Source: Mucilaginibacter sp. SJ (GTDB taxonomy: Bacteria; Bacteroidota; Bacteroidia; Sphingobacteriales; Sphingobacteriaceae). From it: 64,000 nt of DNA. The DNA lies in assembly GCF_028993635.1 (NCBI RefSeq), contig NZ_CP118631.1, forward strand, positions 4,836,001 to 4,900,000. Reading direction: 5' to 3'. Shown piece after piece: positions 26,638 through 34,925 of this stretch. The notes beneath the pieces were generated by a model. The model had not been told where the DNA came from, made no database searches, and worked only from the letters and a program-made list of their open reading frames with translations. The first letter of the stretch is position 1; each line of letters starts with the position of its first letter. The position numbers and the translations under genes are program-made.

Positions 26638-27381
26638 ATGAAATTATTAGAAGGAAAAACCGCGTTGGTTACCGGCGCGTCAAAAGGAATAGGCCGCAAG
26701 ATTGCCGAAAAATTTGCCGAGCATGGCGCTAATGTAGCTTTCACTTATTTGTCGTCTGTTGAAAAAGGCCAGGCCCTTGAGCAGGAGCTGCAAAGTTTTG
26801 GCACTAAAGTAAAAGGTTACCGTTCTGATGCTTCCAAATTTGACGAGGCTGATAAACTGATTACCGATATTGTCGCTGATTTCGGTACGCTTGATATTGT
26901 TGTCAACAATGCCGGTATCACTAAAGACGGTTTGCTGATGCGCATGACCGAAGAAAACTGGGACGAAGTGCTTGACGTAAACCTGAAATCGATATTCAAT
27001 GTTACCAAGGCTGCCTCAAAAATCATGATGAAAAACCGTAAAGGTGTATTCATTAACATGAGCTCGGTTGTTGGTGTGCAGGGCAATGCCGGCCAGGCTA
27101 ACTATGCCGCTTCAAAAGCAGGGATCATCGGTTTCTCTAAATCAGTAGCTAAAGAGCTGGGCTCACGTAACATCCGTACCAACGTTGTTGCACCAGGTTT
27201 TATCCGTACCGAAATGACCGAAGTGCTCGACCCTAAAGTTGTTGAAGGATGGGCAGCAGGTATTCCGCTTAAACGCGCGGGTGAAACTGAGGATGTAGCC
27301 AATGCCTGTGTATTCCTTGCATCAGATATGGCCGTTTACATCACCGGACAGGTTATCCCTGTTGATGGTGGGATGTTGTAA
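26638..27381 (+). CDS. fabG: 3-oxoacyl-[acyl-carrier-protein] reductase
   Basis: NADPH-dependent reductase of the fatty-acid elongation cycle (short-chain dehydrogenase family), 247 residues. The cofactor motif is TGASKGIG (residues 13-20) and NNAG is near residue 89. The catalytic residues are Ser in NMSSVVG, and Tyr and Lys in YAASKAG. The C-terminal GGML is typical of FabG. It stands apart from other fab genes here, so an acetoacetyl-CoA reductase or other SDR role cannot be fully excluded, but identity to FabG looks strong. Confidence 0.93.
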   Translation: MKLLEGKTALVTGASKGIGRKIAEKFAEHGANVAFTYLSSVEKGQALEQELQSFGTKVKGYRSDASKFDEADKLITDIVADFGTLDIVVNNAGITKDGLLMRMTEENWDEVLDVNLKSIFNVTKAASKIMMKNRKGVFINMSSVVGVQGNAGQANYAASKAGIIGFSKSVAKELGSRNIRTNVVAPGFIRTEMTEVLDPKVVEGWAAGIPLKRAGETEDVANACVFLASDMAVYITGQVIPVDGGML

Positions 27382-27383
27382 GA

Positions 27384-27476
27384 ATGCACCCCCTCTAAAT
27401 CTCCCCCAAAAGGGGAGACTTGAAAAAGCTTTTAAGCCCTCTCCTTTGGAGAGGGTTGGGTGAGGTTTAAAACTTA
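27384..27476. repeat. Intergenic 'ctctcctttggagagggttgggtgagg' repeat
   Basis: Contains CCCCTCTAAATCTCCCCC, AAAAGGGGAGACTT and CCCTCTCCTTTGGAGAGGG with a GGTGAGG tail. Shorter relatives occur at 12905-13012 and 46286-46370. The hairpins may end the fabG transcript. Confidence 0.6.
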
Positions 27477-27563
27477 TTCCCCTCCTTTCACAATAATTTC
27501 GCATTTTGCAGGTAATGTTTATTGGGCCGGATGACCTGCGCCCTGATGATACTATAGCTACAG

Positions 27564-29645
27564 ATGTTTTCACTTACATGGGGTTCTGTTTCGGGATGGT
27601 GGTTGCCTGCCGGCTTATTGCTTGGTTTGGCATATGCCTGGCTCATGTACCGCAAGCCGGTTGACCTAAGTAAAAACTTACGCTATATCCTGGCAGTTAT
27701 CCGGGCGATAACCGTTTTTTTTATAACGGTGCTGCTCATATCTCCCCTGGTAAAGTCGGTTAAATACGAGCCACAAAAACCTTTAGTACTTATCGCGCAG
27801 GATAATTCATCATCCGTAAACACTTTTAAACCGGCGGGTTTTAATCCATCTGCCTTTGTTGAAGGCTTGGCTAAACTGAAACAAGAGCTTGGCGATAAAT
27901 ACGATGTGCAGGAGTTTAATTTTGATAAAGACCTGCATCCCGGTCTTTCAAAAAACTTTAACGGTAAGCAAACCGATATAGCAGCTGCGTTGCACCAGCT
28001 TAACAACAGGTTCACTAACCAAAACATCGGCGCGCTGGTATTGGCAACCGACGGTTTATACAACCAGGGTAATGATCCGCAATATGAAGCCGGGAATATC
28101 AAAACCAGCATCTACACCATAGCCCTTGGCGATACCACAGCCAAGCGCGACCTGCTCATCGGCAACGTAAATTATAACAAAACGGCCTTTTTAGGGAACG
28201 ACTTTGTGATAGAAGTGCTTGCCACGGCCTACCAAAGCAAGGGCGAAAGTATGAACCTGTCGATTACCGAAGATGGTAAACAGCTGTATGCCCAAAGCAT
28301 TGCGGTAACCGCAAACGATTTTAAAAAGATCGTCCCCATACAGCTGAACGCTGCTAAAAAAGGCCTCAGAAAATATACTATCAGCATTGCTCCTGTTAAG
28401 AACGAGCTGTCCATCCAAAACAATACCGAAACTATTTATGTGGAAGTACTTGATGCCCGGCAAAAGGTACTGCTGTTATACAACGGTCCGCATCCCGATT
28501 TAACGGTGATTAAACAGGCTGTCGAGGCTAACAAAAACTTTGAGGTAAAAGCCAGTTCGCTTGCTGATGCTTCAAGCATTAAACCGGCAGATTATAGCCT
28601 GGTGGTCCTGTACCAGCTTTCGGCAGGCGAATATCCGCCGGTAAAAAGTTTTATTGCTAAGAGCAAAACACCGGTTTGGTATATCATTGGTTCACAAAGT
28701 AACCTGCAGGCCGTTAATAGCGAGCAAAACACGGTGCGCATAAGCGCAGGCCGTGCTGAAACGCAGGAAGTGATGCCCCTGCCAACCAATGATTTTACGG
28801 CTTTCACCCTCTCCGATTCGGCGCAAAAAAAGATTGCCGCCTTTCCGCCATTAGTAGCGCCGTTCGGCAGTTACGGAACCGCTACCGGTGCTTCAGTTTT
28901 ATTGAAACAAAAGATTGGGACTGTAGCTACTACCTATCCTTTACTGGCCTTTGGCGATGAGGCCGGCCGGCGTATCGCCGTATTAACCGGTGAAGGTCTG
29001 TGGCGCTGGCAACTGGCCGAATATCAAAACTATGGTAACCGCAACGCTATTGACGAATTGCTGAGCCAAACTGTACAGTATTTAACTGCCAATGCAAACC
29101 GTCAGCGTTTTCGTGTTTATCCGGCCCGTAATGTATTTGATGAAGGGGAAAACGTGATCCTTAATGCCGAATTATATAATGAAGCCCTTGAGTTGATCAA
29201 TACCTCTGATGTAAAGATAGAGCTGAAAAGCACGGCCGGAAAAAACTATAGCTTCCTGTTTACACGTACCGGGCAAAGCTATCAACTTGATGCAGGCACC
29301 CTCCCCATAGGCGAATACACCTACAACGCATCAACCCAAAACGGCAAACAGGAGTTTAAAGCTACCGGGCAATTCACCATAAAACCGCTTAACCTCGAAA
29401 CCCGCCAAAGCGCTGCCAATCACACATTACTTAATACCCTGGCCAAACAAAGCGGCGGGCAAATGATCAAACCATCGCAGCTAAGCCAGCTTGCTGATCT
29501 GATCCGCAAAAATGAGAATATCAAAACGGTGGTTTATGAAGATAAGCATTACAGCGATTTGATAGATCTGAAATGGCTGTTTGGGTTGATCCTCCTGCTA
29601 TTATCAACCGAATGGTTTTTGAGGAAGCGGGAAGGGGAAGTGTAG
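27564..29645 (+). CDS. Membrane protein with von Willebrand A-like domain
   Basis: 693 residues. Two N-terminal helices (about residues 10-28 and 38-60) and one C-terminal helix (about 670-685) anchor a large periplasmic part. Residues about 72-230 are VWA-like with a MIDAS-type AQDNSSSV near residue 80 and LVLATDGLYNQG. A central part (about 300-500) recalls a glutamine-amidotransferase-like fold, and a beta-rich part precedes the last helix. It resembles the BatA/aerotolerance-type and DUF4159-type proteins of Bacteroidota but has no Bat neighbours here. The function is unknown. Confidence 0.8.
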   Translation: MFSLTWGSVSGWWLPAGLLLGLAYAWLMYRKPVDLSKNLRYILAVIRAITVFFITVLLISPLVKSVKYEPQKPLVLIAQDNSSSVNTFKPAGFNPSAFVEGLAKLKQELGDKYDVQEFNFDKDLHPGLSKNFNGKQTDIAAALHQLNNRFTNQNIGALVLATDGLYNQGNDPQYEAGNIKTSIYTIALGDTTAKRDLLIGNVNYNKTAFLGNDFVIEVLATAYQSKGESMNLSITEDGKQLYAQSIAVTANDFKKIVPIQLNAAKKGLRKYTISIAPVKNELSIQNNTETIYVEVLDARQKVLLLYNGPHPDLTVIKQAVEANKNFEVKASSLADASSIKPADYSLVVLYQLSAGEYPPVKSFIAKSKTPVWYIIGSQSNLQAVNSEQNTVRISAGRAETQEVMPLPTNDFTAFTLSDSAQKKIAAFPPLVAPFGSYGTATGASVLLKQKIGTVATTYPLLAFGDEAGRRIAVLTGEGLWRWQLAEYQNYGNRNAIDELLSQTVQYLTANANRQRFRVYPARNVFDEGENVILNAELYNEALELINTSDVKIELKSTAGKNYSFLFTRTGQSYQLDAGTLPIGEYTYNASTQNGKQEFKATGQFTIKPLNLETRQSAANHTLLNTLAKQSGGQMIKPSQLSQLADLIRKNENIKTVVYEDKHYSDLIDLKWLFGLILLLLSTEWFLRKREGEV

Positions 29646-29709
29646 GGTAGTAGAGTCAAGACCGCAAGAAGTAAGAGGCAGGAAAAGGAAGAAAAAAAAG
29701 CGGGGACCC

Positions 29710-29835
29710 GTGCGATTCCCTCCCTTGGGAGGGTGTAGGGAGGGGTTTCAGCGAGATACTTACCCGTTTGGAATAGCGTATAACCCCTCCCTGCCAATGC
29801 GCAATCCCACCGCACCCCTCCCAAGGGAGGGAATT
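29710..29835. repeat. Palindromic G-quadruplex repeat element, copy B
   Basis: 126 bp. It starts GTGCGATTCCCTCCCTTGGG, carries GGGAGGGTGTAGGGAGGGG, then a variable 22 bases, then TTTGGAATAGCGTATAACCC, a CCCTGCC word and the second arm CCCTCCCAAGGGAGGGAATT. It shares nearly all fixed positions with the copy at 63299-63423. The TTGGAATAGCGTA word is also found at the stop codon of the DUF559 gene that follows. Confidence 0.9.
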
Positions 29836-29872
29836 AAAAAGACTCGAATAACTATCATAAAACGATAAAAAA

Positions 29873-30295
29873 ATGGTTAAAATCATCCCATACAACCCCA
29901 AACTAAAAGCAACCGCCAGAAAACTTCGAAAAGAAATGACTTTTGGCGAGGTTCTCCTGTGGAATGAATTAAAAGAAAATAAGCTACCGGGTTTCGACTT
30001 TGATCGTCAGCGTGGTATGGATAATTATATAGTCGACTTTTATTGCAAGGAACTAATGCTGGCAATTGAAGTAGATGGGCGGTATCATAATTATGAAGAT
30101 GTTTTGATTAAGGATGATGTCAGACAAGCGAAATTAGAAAGCTTCGGTGTTAAATTTTTAAGGTTCGCCGAGGCGGATGTAAAAGATGATCTGCCTAATG
30201 TATTACGGGCTATTGAAGGGATGATAATTGAGATTGTGAAAGACGACTCTTCGATTGAACTGCCGAAAGATTTTGATAGAACATTGTTGGAATAG
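29873..30295 (+). CDS. DUF559 endonuclease-like protein
   Basis: 140-residue protein of the DUF559 family, related to Vsr and other PD-(D/E)XK nucleases. The N-terminus has LKATARKLRKEMTFGEVLLW, then the likely active site: Asp in YIVDFYCKE (about residue 60), and Glu and Asp in AIEVDGRYHN (about residues 65-70). The end of the core is GVKFLRFAEADVKDDL. It is soluble. Its stop codon lies in TTGTTGGAATAGCGTAG, sequence shared with the interior of the palindromic repeats, and repeat copies flank it on both sides. The biological role of DUF559 proteins is not known to me. Confidence 0.88.
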   Translation: MVKIIPYNPKLKATARKLRKEMTFGEVLLWNELKENKLPGFDFDRQRGMDNYIVDFYCKELMLAIEVDGRYHNYEDVLIKDDVRQAKLESFGVKFLRFAEADVKDDLPNVLRAIEGMIIEIVKDDSSIELPKDFDRTLLE

Positions 30296-30338
30296 CGTAG
30301 AAACCCCTCCCTACACCCTCCCAGGGGGGTAATCGCAC
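30293..30338. repeat. Palindromic G-quadruplex repeat, half copy C (inverted)
   Basis: On the minus strand it reads GTGCGATTACCCCCCTGGG, then GGGAGGGTGTAGGGAGGGG and TTTCTACGC. It has only one arm of the element and lies inverted relative to copy B, directly after the DUF559 stop codon. Confidence 0.85.
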
Positions 30339-30359
30339 TGGCCCCAGCTTTACTACACT

Positions 30360-30659
30360 TTACTTCTCCTTCGTTTCGGGGATTACCACGTAAACATCCT
30401 CATTGGCTTTTTTCATGAGGTACTTTTCGCGGGCAAATTTTTCCATTTGCTGGGGGTTGGTGGTCAATTCTTTAAGTTCCTTGGTCACCTGGTCGGTTTG
30501 GGCTTTGTAGAAATCGCGCTCGAGCCTTAGTTTTTTAACCTGCTGGTGGTATTGGTATTGCGAAAAAAGATCGTTCCTGTCAAAAAATATCATCCACACC
30601 ACAAAAGCAATGGTAACCAGGAAAAACTTGTTCTTGAAAAGATCTATAAGGCGTTTCAT
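30360..30659 (-). CDS. FtsB/DivIC-family septum formation initiator
   Basis: 99-residue single-pass membrane protein: short cytoplasmic basic N-terminus (MKRLIDLFKNKF), one transmembrane helix (about residues 10-27, FLVTIAFVVWMIFF) and a periplasmic coiled coil (about 35-75) ending AREKYLMKKANEDVYVV, the signature of DivIC/FtsB. It should link FtsL/FtsQ-like proteins in the divisome. An in-frame ATG at 30683 would add eight residues; the inner ATG matches the family start better. Confidence 0.87.
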   Translation of the reverse strand: MKRLIDLFKNKFFLVTIAFVVWMIFFDRNDLFSQYQYHQQVKKLRLERDFYKAQTDQVTKELKELTTNPQQMEKFAREKYLMKKANEDVYVVIPETKEK

Positions 30660-30765
30660 TGATACCGGCTGGATAATTTTCATTTAAAGCTATTTAATTT
30701 TTTCGACGGATACAAATATGCTTATTAACTTATTAACAGGGAAATTTTTGTGGTGATGGGTTTTG

Positions 30766-30893
30766 CTGTGAGTGGTTGATTAAGTTGATTGGTTGAGTGG
30801 TTGCCTTTGCAGTGAGTAGTTGATTGAGTTGATTAGGTGAGTGGTTTTTGTCTTCAATTAAAACAACCATTCACCTAATCAACTATTCTCCAA
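30766..30893. repeat. Hairpin repeat of 'gattgagttgattaggtgagtggtt' words
   Basis: The left part repeats GAGTGGTTGATTAAGTTGAT and relatives; the right part carries AACCATTCACCTAATCAACT. Together they form an imperfect hairpin. A second copy with the same words lies at 54833-54962. Confidence 0.7.
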
Positions 30894-32264
30894 TTATCCT
30901 CTCTTAGCCCCACTCATGCCGCTTTTGCCGCCGGATTTACCGGCTTCTGAACGGTTACCCCCAGACCTTCTGTTACCACCCGAACGATTATTGCCAGCCG
31001 AACGGCTATTACCGCCACCGCTGCCTCCTGATCTGCGGTTACCGCCGCGACCACCTCCACCGCGTTGGCCACCGCCTGAGCCGCCTTTTTTAGGCGCTTC
31101 GTTTATTTTAGCTGCCATAGCCGCCGGACTAAGCGGGTACGGGTGACCTTCTTCAATCGGAATCTGTTTGGCTATCAGCTTGTGGATATCTTTCAAAAAT
31201 TCCAGTTCTTCGGCATCGCAAAATGAAAATGCTATGCCATTGGCGCCAGCCCGGCCTGTACGGCCAATACGGTGCACATAAGTTTCGGGTACGTTTGGCA
31301 ACTCATAGTTGATAACGTGTGTAAGGTCGTCAATATCAATGCCACGTGCTGCGATATCTGTAGCTATCAGTACGCGGGTTGTGCGATTTTTAAAGTTGGT
31401 TAAAGCCCGCTGCCTTGCATTTTGTGATTTATTGCCGTGGATGGCTTCGGCAGTAATGCCAACCCGGTTTAAGTCTTTCACCACTTTATCGGCACCGTGT
31501 TTGGTACGGGTAAATACCAAAACGGTTTTAATGTCCTTATCTTTCAGAATGTGGATCAGCAACGACTTCTTATCTCCCTTATCAACATAATAAACGGCTT
31601 GTTGTATGGTATCGGCAGTTGATGAAACCGGGGTAACTTCAACTTTTTCGGGATTGTTCAGGATGCTGTCGGCCAGGCTCTGGATCTCCTTGGGCATGGT
31701 AGCCGAAAAGAACAGGGTTTGCCTTTTGGCCGGTACTTTGGCTATGATCTTTTTAACATCATTAACAAAGCCCATATCTAACATACGGTCGGCCTCATCC
31801 AATATCAGGAATTTAACATGCTCCAGGTGAACATAACGCTGGTTCATCAAATCCAGCAAACGCCCCGGGGTTGCCACTAAAATATCAACACCGCGACGCA
31901 AAGCATCAACCTGAGGGTTTTGTGATACGCCGCCAAATATTACGAGGTTTTTAAGGCCTGTATGTTTGCCATAATTGGTAAAACTTTCACCAATTTGAAG
32001 GGCAAGCTCGCGGGTTGGGGTTAAAACCAATGCTTTAATGGTTTTTTGCTCTTTGTGAGCTATCCTGTCCTGGTGTAATAATTGCAGGGTAGGGATAGCA
32101 AAAGCCGCGGTTTTGCCGGTGCCTGTTTGGGCACAGCCCAATAAATCCTGGTGTTGTAATATAATAGGAATGGCTTGTGCCTGTATTGGAGTAGGTGTGG
32201 TATATCCCTCTGTTTTTAAAGCCTTGAGGATTGGCTCAATTAAATTTAAATTTTCGAATGACAT
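30894..32264 (-). CDS. DEAD-box RNA helicase, RhlE type
   Basis: 456-residue ATP-dependent RNA helicase. Motifs in order: Q motif (TPIQAQAIP), I (AQTGTGKT, about residues 44-51), Ia (PTRELALQ), II (DEAD in ILDEADRMLD), III (SAT), IV-V (VLVFTRTKHG, ATDIAARGIDI) and VI (HRIGRTGRAG). The last 70 residues are Gly/Arg/Ser-rich and should bind RNA non-specifically. Such proteins act in ribosome assembly or cold adaptation. A TANNTTTG box 100 bp upstream (32364-32371) implies a long 5' leader, common for cold-induced helicases. Confidence 0.94.
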   Translation of the reverse strand: MSFENLNLIEPILKALKTEGYTTPTPIQAQAIPIILQHQDLLGCAQTGTGKTAAFAIPTLQLLHQDRIAHKEQKTIKALVLTPTRELALQIGESFTNYGKHTGLKNLVIFGGVSQNPQVDALRRGVDILVATPGRLLDLMNQRYVHLEHVKFLILDEADRMLDMGFVNDVKKIIAKVPAKRQTLFFSATMPKEIQSLADSILNNPEKVEVTPVSSTADTIQQAVYYVDKGDKKSLLIHILKDKDIKTVLVFTRTKHGADKVVKDLNRVGITAEAIHGNKSQNARQRALTNFKNRTTRVLIATDIAARGIDIDDLTHVINYELPNVPETYVHRIGRTGRAGANGIAFSFCDAEELEFLKDIHKLIAKQIPIEEGHPYPLSPAAMAAKINEAPKKGGSGGGQRGGGGRGGNRRSGGSGGGNSRSAGNNRSGGNRRSGGNRSEAGKSGGKSGMSGAKRG

Positions 32265-32363
32265 TCTTGATTATTTGTAATATATAATGTGCTAACGCGA
32301 AAGCATAAGCGGATCTGAAGAGTTTGCTGGGCTCAAAACCGTAAGCGAACGGGTAATTAGCTG

Positions 32364-32371
32364 CAAAGATA
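32364..32371 (-). promoter_or_regulatory. Probable -7 promoter box (TATCTTTG) of the DEAD-box helicase
   Basis: Exact TANNTTTG on the minus strand, giving an untranslated leader of roughly 90 bases. Confidence 0.4.
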
Positions 32372-32417
32372 CGCTTTTTATTGTTAAGAAATTTTTAAGA
32401 GCAAGAACTACGCTGGA

Positions 32418-32954
32418 TTAGGCTGCCAGCGTTTCGGTATCAGGAGTTCCTTGTTCCTTTTTGGCCTTACGGTCCTTTTGCCATGATTCCAGCAGGATTA
32501 AGCCCATACCTATCATAATAGATACATCGGCCACATTAAATACGCCTGTTTGGAAGATTCCGAAGTTCATGTGCATAAAATCTGTTACGCTGCCATAAAG
32601 CATCCTGTCGTACAGGTTACCTGCGCCACCGGCAATAACCAAAACGATACCTGTGGTGGTTAATTTACCTATTGATGGTTTTAGCATGACATAAAAAACG
32701 CCAAAGGCAAGGGCCAGTAAGGGCAGCAATGATAGCAGGATGAATTTCCATGGGTTTTGCAGCGAATCGCCAAGACTTAAAAAAGCTCCCGTGTTTTCGG
32801 CATGCAGAATGGTGAAAAAGTTTTTGATAACAAAAACGTTATCGCTGATGTGAATATGCTCCCTAACGTAAATTTTAGTAACCCTGTCAAGCCCGATGCT
32901 TAAAACTAATACCAGCACTATACCCAATATCCTCAAAATCCCTTTTTTGTTCAT
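32418..32954 (-). CDS. lspA: Lipoprotein signal peptidase
   Basis: 178-residue inner-membrane aspartic protease that removes the signal peptide of prolipoproteins after lipidation. Four membrane helices are visible. The conserved AENTGAFLSLG loop, GGAGNLYDR (first catalytic Asp, about residue 126) and FNVADVSIMIG (second catalytic Asp, about residue 150) are present. The C-terminal 20 residues are charged. A TANNTTTG box at 33024-33031 may be its promoter. Confidence 0.95.
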   Translation of the reverse strand: MNKKGILRILGIVLVLVLSIGLDRVTKIYVREHIHISDNVFVIKNFFTILHAENTGAFLSLGDSLQNPWKFILLSLLPLLALAFGVFYVMLKPSIGKLTTTGIVLVIAGGAGNLYDRMLYGSVTDFMHMNFGIFQTGVFNVADVSIMIGMGLILLESWQKDRKAKKEQGTPDTETLAA

Positions 32955-33023
32955 TAGTTTATTTTAACAAGTTATTATAACGTGGTTGCCTTAGTTTAAT
33001 TATATGGCTTTGGTTGCAGGAGG

Positions 33024-33031
33024 CAAAGGTA
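33024..33031 (-). promoter_or_regulatory. Probable lspA -7 promoter box (TACCTTTG)
   Basis: Exact TANNTTTG on the minus strand, 70 bp before the lspA ATG. Confidence 0.4.
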
Positions 33032-33082
33032 TAAAAAAATAGGTGATTGAGATAGATAACTATAACAATGCACATCTATCAG

Positions 33083-33163
33083 GGTGTCATGCTGAGGTAT
33101 TCGAAGCATGTGGGTAGGCCTCTGCGCGCGACCCTTCGACGGGCTCAGGGTGACGGCCCTCTT
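33083..33163. repeat. Intergenic 'gtcatgctgag...cttcgacgggctcag' repeat
   Basis: Contains GTGTCATGCTGAGGTATTCG, AAGCATGTGGG and CCCTTCGACGGGCTCAGGGT. The same words make up the large cluster at 37985-38412. Confidence 0.65.
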
Positions 33164-33176
33164 TTTTAGCTAAAAC

Positions 33177-33209
33177 AAAAAAGACCACCTGCTTTACACA
33201 GATGGCCTT
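33177..33209 (-). terminator. Rho-independent terminator of eno
   Basis: On the minus strand AAGGCCATCTG pairs with CAGGTGGTCTT (two wobble pairs, eight-base loop), followed by a T-rich tract. Confidence 0.8.
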
Positions 33210-33225
33210 TCACATCGTCAAAAAA

Positions 33226-34521
33226 TTACTTTTTAAAGTATTTGAAATCTTTACCGATGAATTTAGCGTTAGCGCCTAATTCTTCTTCGATACGTAACAA
33301 CTGGTTGTATTTAGCGATCCTGTCTGAACGTGAAGCCGAACCGGTTTTGATCTGGCCGCAGTTTAATGCTACAGCAAGATCAGCAATGGTTGAATCTTCA
33401 GTTTCGCCAGAGCGGTGGCTCATTACTGAGGTGAAGCCGTTGGTTTGAGCTAAAGTAACCGCGTTGATAGTTTCGGTTAATGACCCAATTTGGTTTACTT
33501 TTACCAGGATTGAGTTAGCAATACCTTCGCTAACACCTCTTTGTAAACGTTTGGTGTTGGTTACAAACAAATCGTCGCCTACTAACTGTACTTTTTTACC
33601 AATTTTGTCGGTTAAGATTTTCCAGCCTTCCCAATCGTCTTCGGCCATACCGTCTTCGATAGAGATAACAGGATATTTTGCTACTAATTCGGCAAGGTAA
33701 TCAGCCTGCTCAGCGCTGGTGCGGATAGCACCTTTTTCGCCTTCAAATTTAGTATAGTCGTATTTACCGTCTTTGTAAAATTCAGATGCAGCACAGTCAA
33801 AAGCGATGAAGATATCTTCGCCGGCTTTGTAGCCTGCTTTTTCAATAGCTTTTAAAATGGTTTCAACACCATCTTCAGTACCTTCAAAAGTTGGGGCAAA
33901 ACCACCTTCATCACCTACTGCAGTTGACAAACCGCGGTCGTGAAGGATTTTTTTCAGGTTGTGGAATACTTCTGTACCCCAACGTAAAGCTTCAGAGAAT
34001 GAAGGAGCGCCAACCGGCATGATCATAAATTCCTGGAAAGCGATAGGGGCATCAGAGTGTGAACCACCGTTAACGATGTTCATCATAGGTATTGGCAGCG
34101 TGTTAGCATTTACACCACCAATGTAGCGGTATAAAGGCTGGCGGCTTTCCTGGGCAGCAGCTTTAGCTACGGCTAATGAAACACCTAATATAGCGTTGGC
34201 ACCAATTTTACCTTTGTTTTCGGTACCGTCAATTTCAATCATTAAAGCGTCGATAGCATTTTGTTCAAACACATCGATACCTTTTAATTCAGGAGCCAAA
34301 ACTTCGTTTACATTTTCAACGGCTTTTAAAACGCCTTTGCCCATGTATTTTGATTTATCGTTATCGCGAAGCTCAACAGCTTCGTGAACGCCGGTTGATG
34401 CACCTGAAGGTACAGCAGCGCGACCAAATGCGCCGTTCTCGGTTAAAACTTCTACCTCAATAGTAGGGTTACCGCGCGAATCTAAGATCTGGCGGGCATG
34501 CACATCAATTATTATGCTCAT
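33226..34521 (-). CDS. eno: Enolase
   Basis: Glycolytic enzyme interconverting 2-phosphoglycerate and phosphoenolpyruvate with Mg2+. 431 residues, the standard length. Present are IIDVHARQILDSRGNPTIEV, GANAILGVSLA, the metal ligands in FDCAASEF, SIEDGMAEDDW and LVGDDLFVTN, the catalytic Lys in ILVKVNQIGSLTE, and the signature SHRSGETEDSTIADLAV. It is a single gene with a strong terminator. Confidence 0.98.
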   Translation of the reverse strand: MSIIIDVHARQILDSRGNPTIEVEVLTENGAFGRAAVPSGASTGVHEAVELRDNDKSKYMGKGVLKAVENVNEVLAPELKGIDVFEQNAIDALMIEIDGTENKGKIGANAILGVSLAVAKAAAQESRQPLYRYIGGVNANTLPIPMMNIVNGGSHSDAPIAFQEFMIMPVGAPSFSEALRWGTEVFHNLKKILHDRGLSTAVGDEGGFAPTFEGTEDGVETILKAIEKAGYKAGEDIFIAFDCAASEFYKDGKYDYTKFEGEKGAIRTSAEQADYLAELVAKYPVISIEDGMAEDDWEGWKILTDKIGKKVQLVGDDLFVTNTKRLQRGVSEGIANSILVKVNQIGSLTETINAVTLAQTNGFTSVMSHRSGETEDSTIADLAVALNCGQIKTGSASRSDRIAKYNQLLRIEEELGANAKFIGKDFKYFKK

Positions 34522-34691
34522 AGTGAATTGTCAGAGTGTGGTTTGAATGAATACTATTAATAACGGCGGCTAAGTTAATGCCTAAATAAGGAAAACGCAA
34601 TTGAAATTTTGTATTTGTAACGATTATAGGCAATTAATGATGCGATTTAACATGAAATTAATATAGAATGATAGTTTTTTCATGAAAACGG

Positions 34692-34822
34692 ATGTCTGAA
34701 CCGGGATTTGGGTGGATTTTTATGATTTATAGGATTTTTCTTTCCTTGCTTCCCCGGTTGCCGTGTCTCCACGGCAACATGTAAGGTTTGAAATTTGGTT
34801 GCCGTGGAGACACGGCAACGTG
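34692..34822. repeat. Repeat cluster: 'ctgaaccgggattt' unit plus 'gttgccgtgtctccacggcaac' inverted pair
   Basis: CTGAACCGGGATTTGG...AGGATTTT (34692-34738) matches the unit around the ispG/purD terminator. GTTGCCGTGTCTCCACGGCAA (ends near 34778) and its exact reverse complement (near 34798-34820) form a 22-bp inverted pair about 20 bp apart. The 400-bp gap between eno and the DUF2490 gene contains no ORF that I can support. Confidence 0.65.
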
Positions 34823-34925
34823 GGGGAGTTTTTTAATTCAGTTTAAAAAAAATCGGTGTAATCAGAAAAAGAACCAGTGTAATCCCAGAAATAAAATCAA
34901 CGTAATCATCCCCACTCAACGGTGA

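Larger units (their letters stand above)
29710..30338 (+). mobile_element. Candidate DUF559 nuclease unit bounded by 40-bp inverted repeats
   Basis: The first 40 bases (GTGCGATTCCCTCCC and GGGAGGGTGTAGGGAGGGG) are repeated in inverted orientation at the right end (30299-30338) with only a few differences. One ORF, a PD-(D/E)XK-like DUF559 protein, lies inside. No target-site duplication could be identified by eye. Whether the unit moves is inference. The seen facts are the inverted ends, the single cargo gene and the related short copies at 1162 and 63299. Confidence 0.4.

Noticed and set aside
29873..30295. DUF559 protein as a Vsr mismatch-repair enzyme
   Set aside because: It has the fold motifs but no neighbouring DNA methyltransferase, and the size and repeat context differ from Vsr systems.
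30916..31146. Plus-strand proline/leucine-rich frame
   Set aside because: Mirror of the Gly/Arg-rich tail of the DEAD-box helicase on the other strand.
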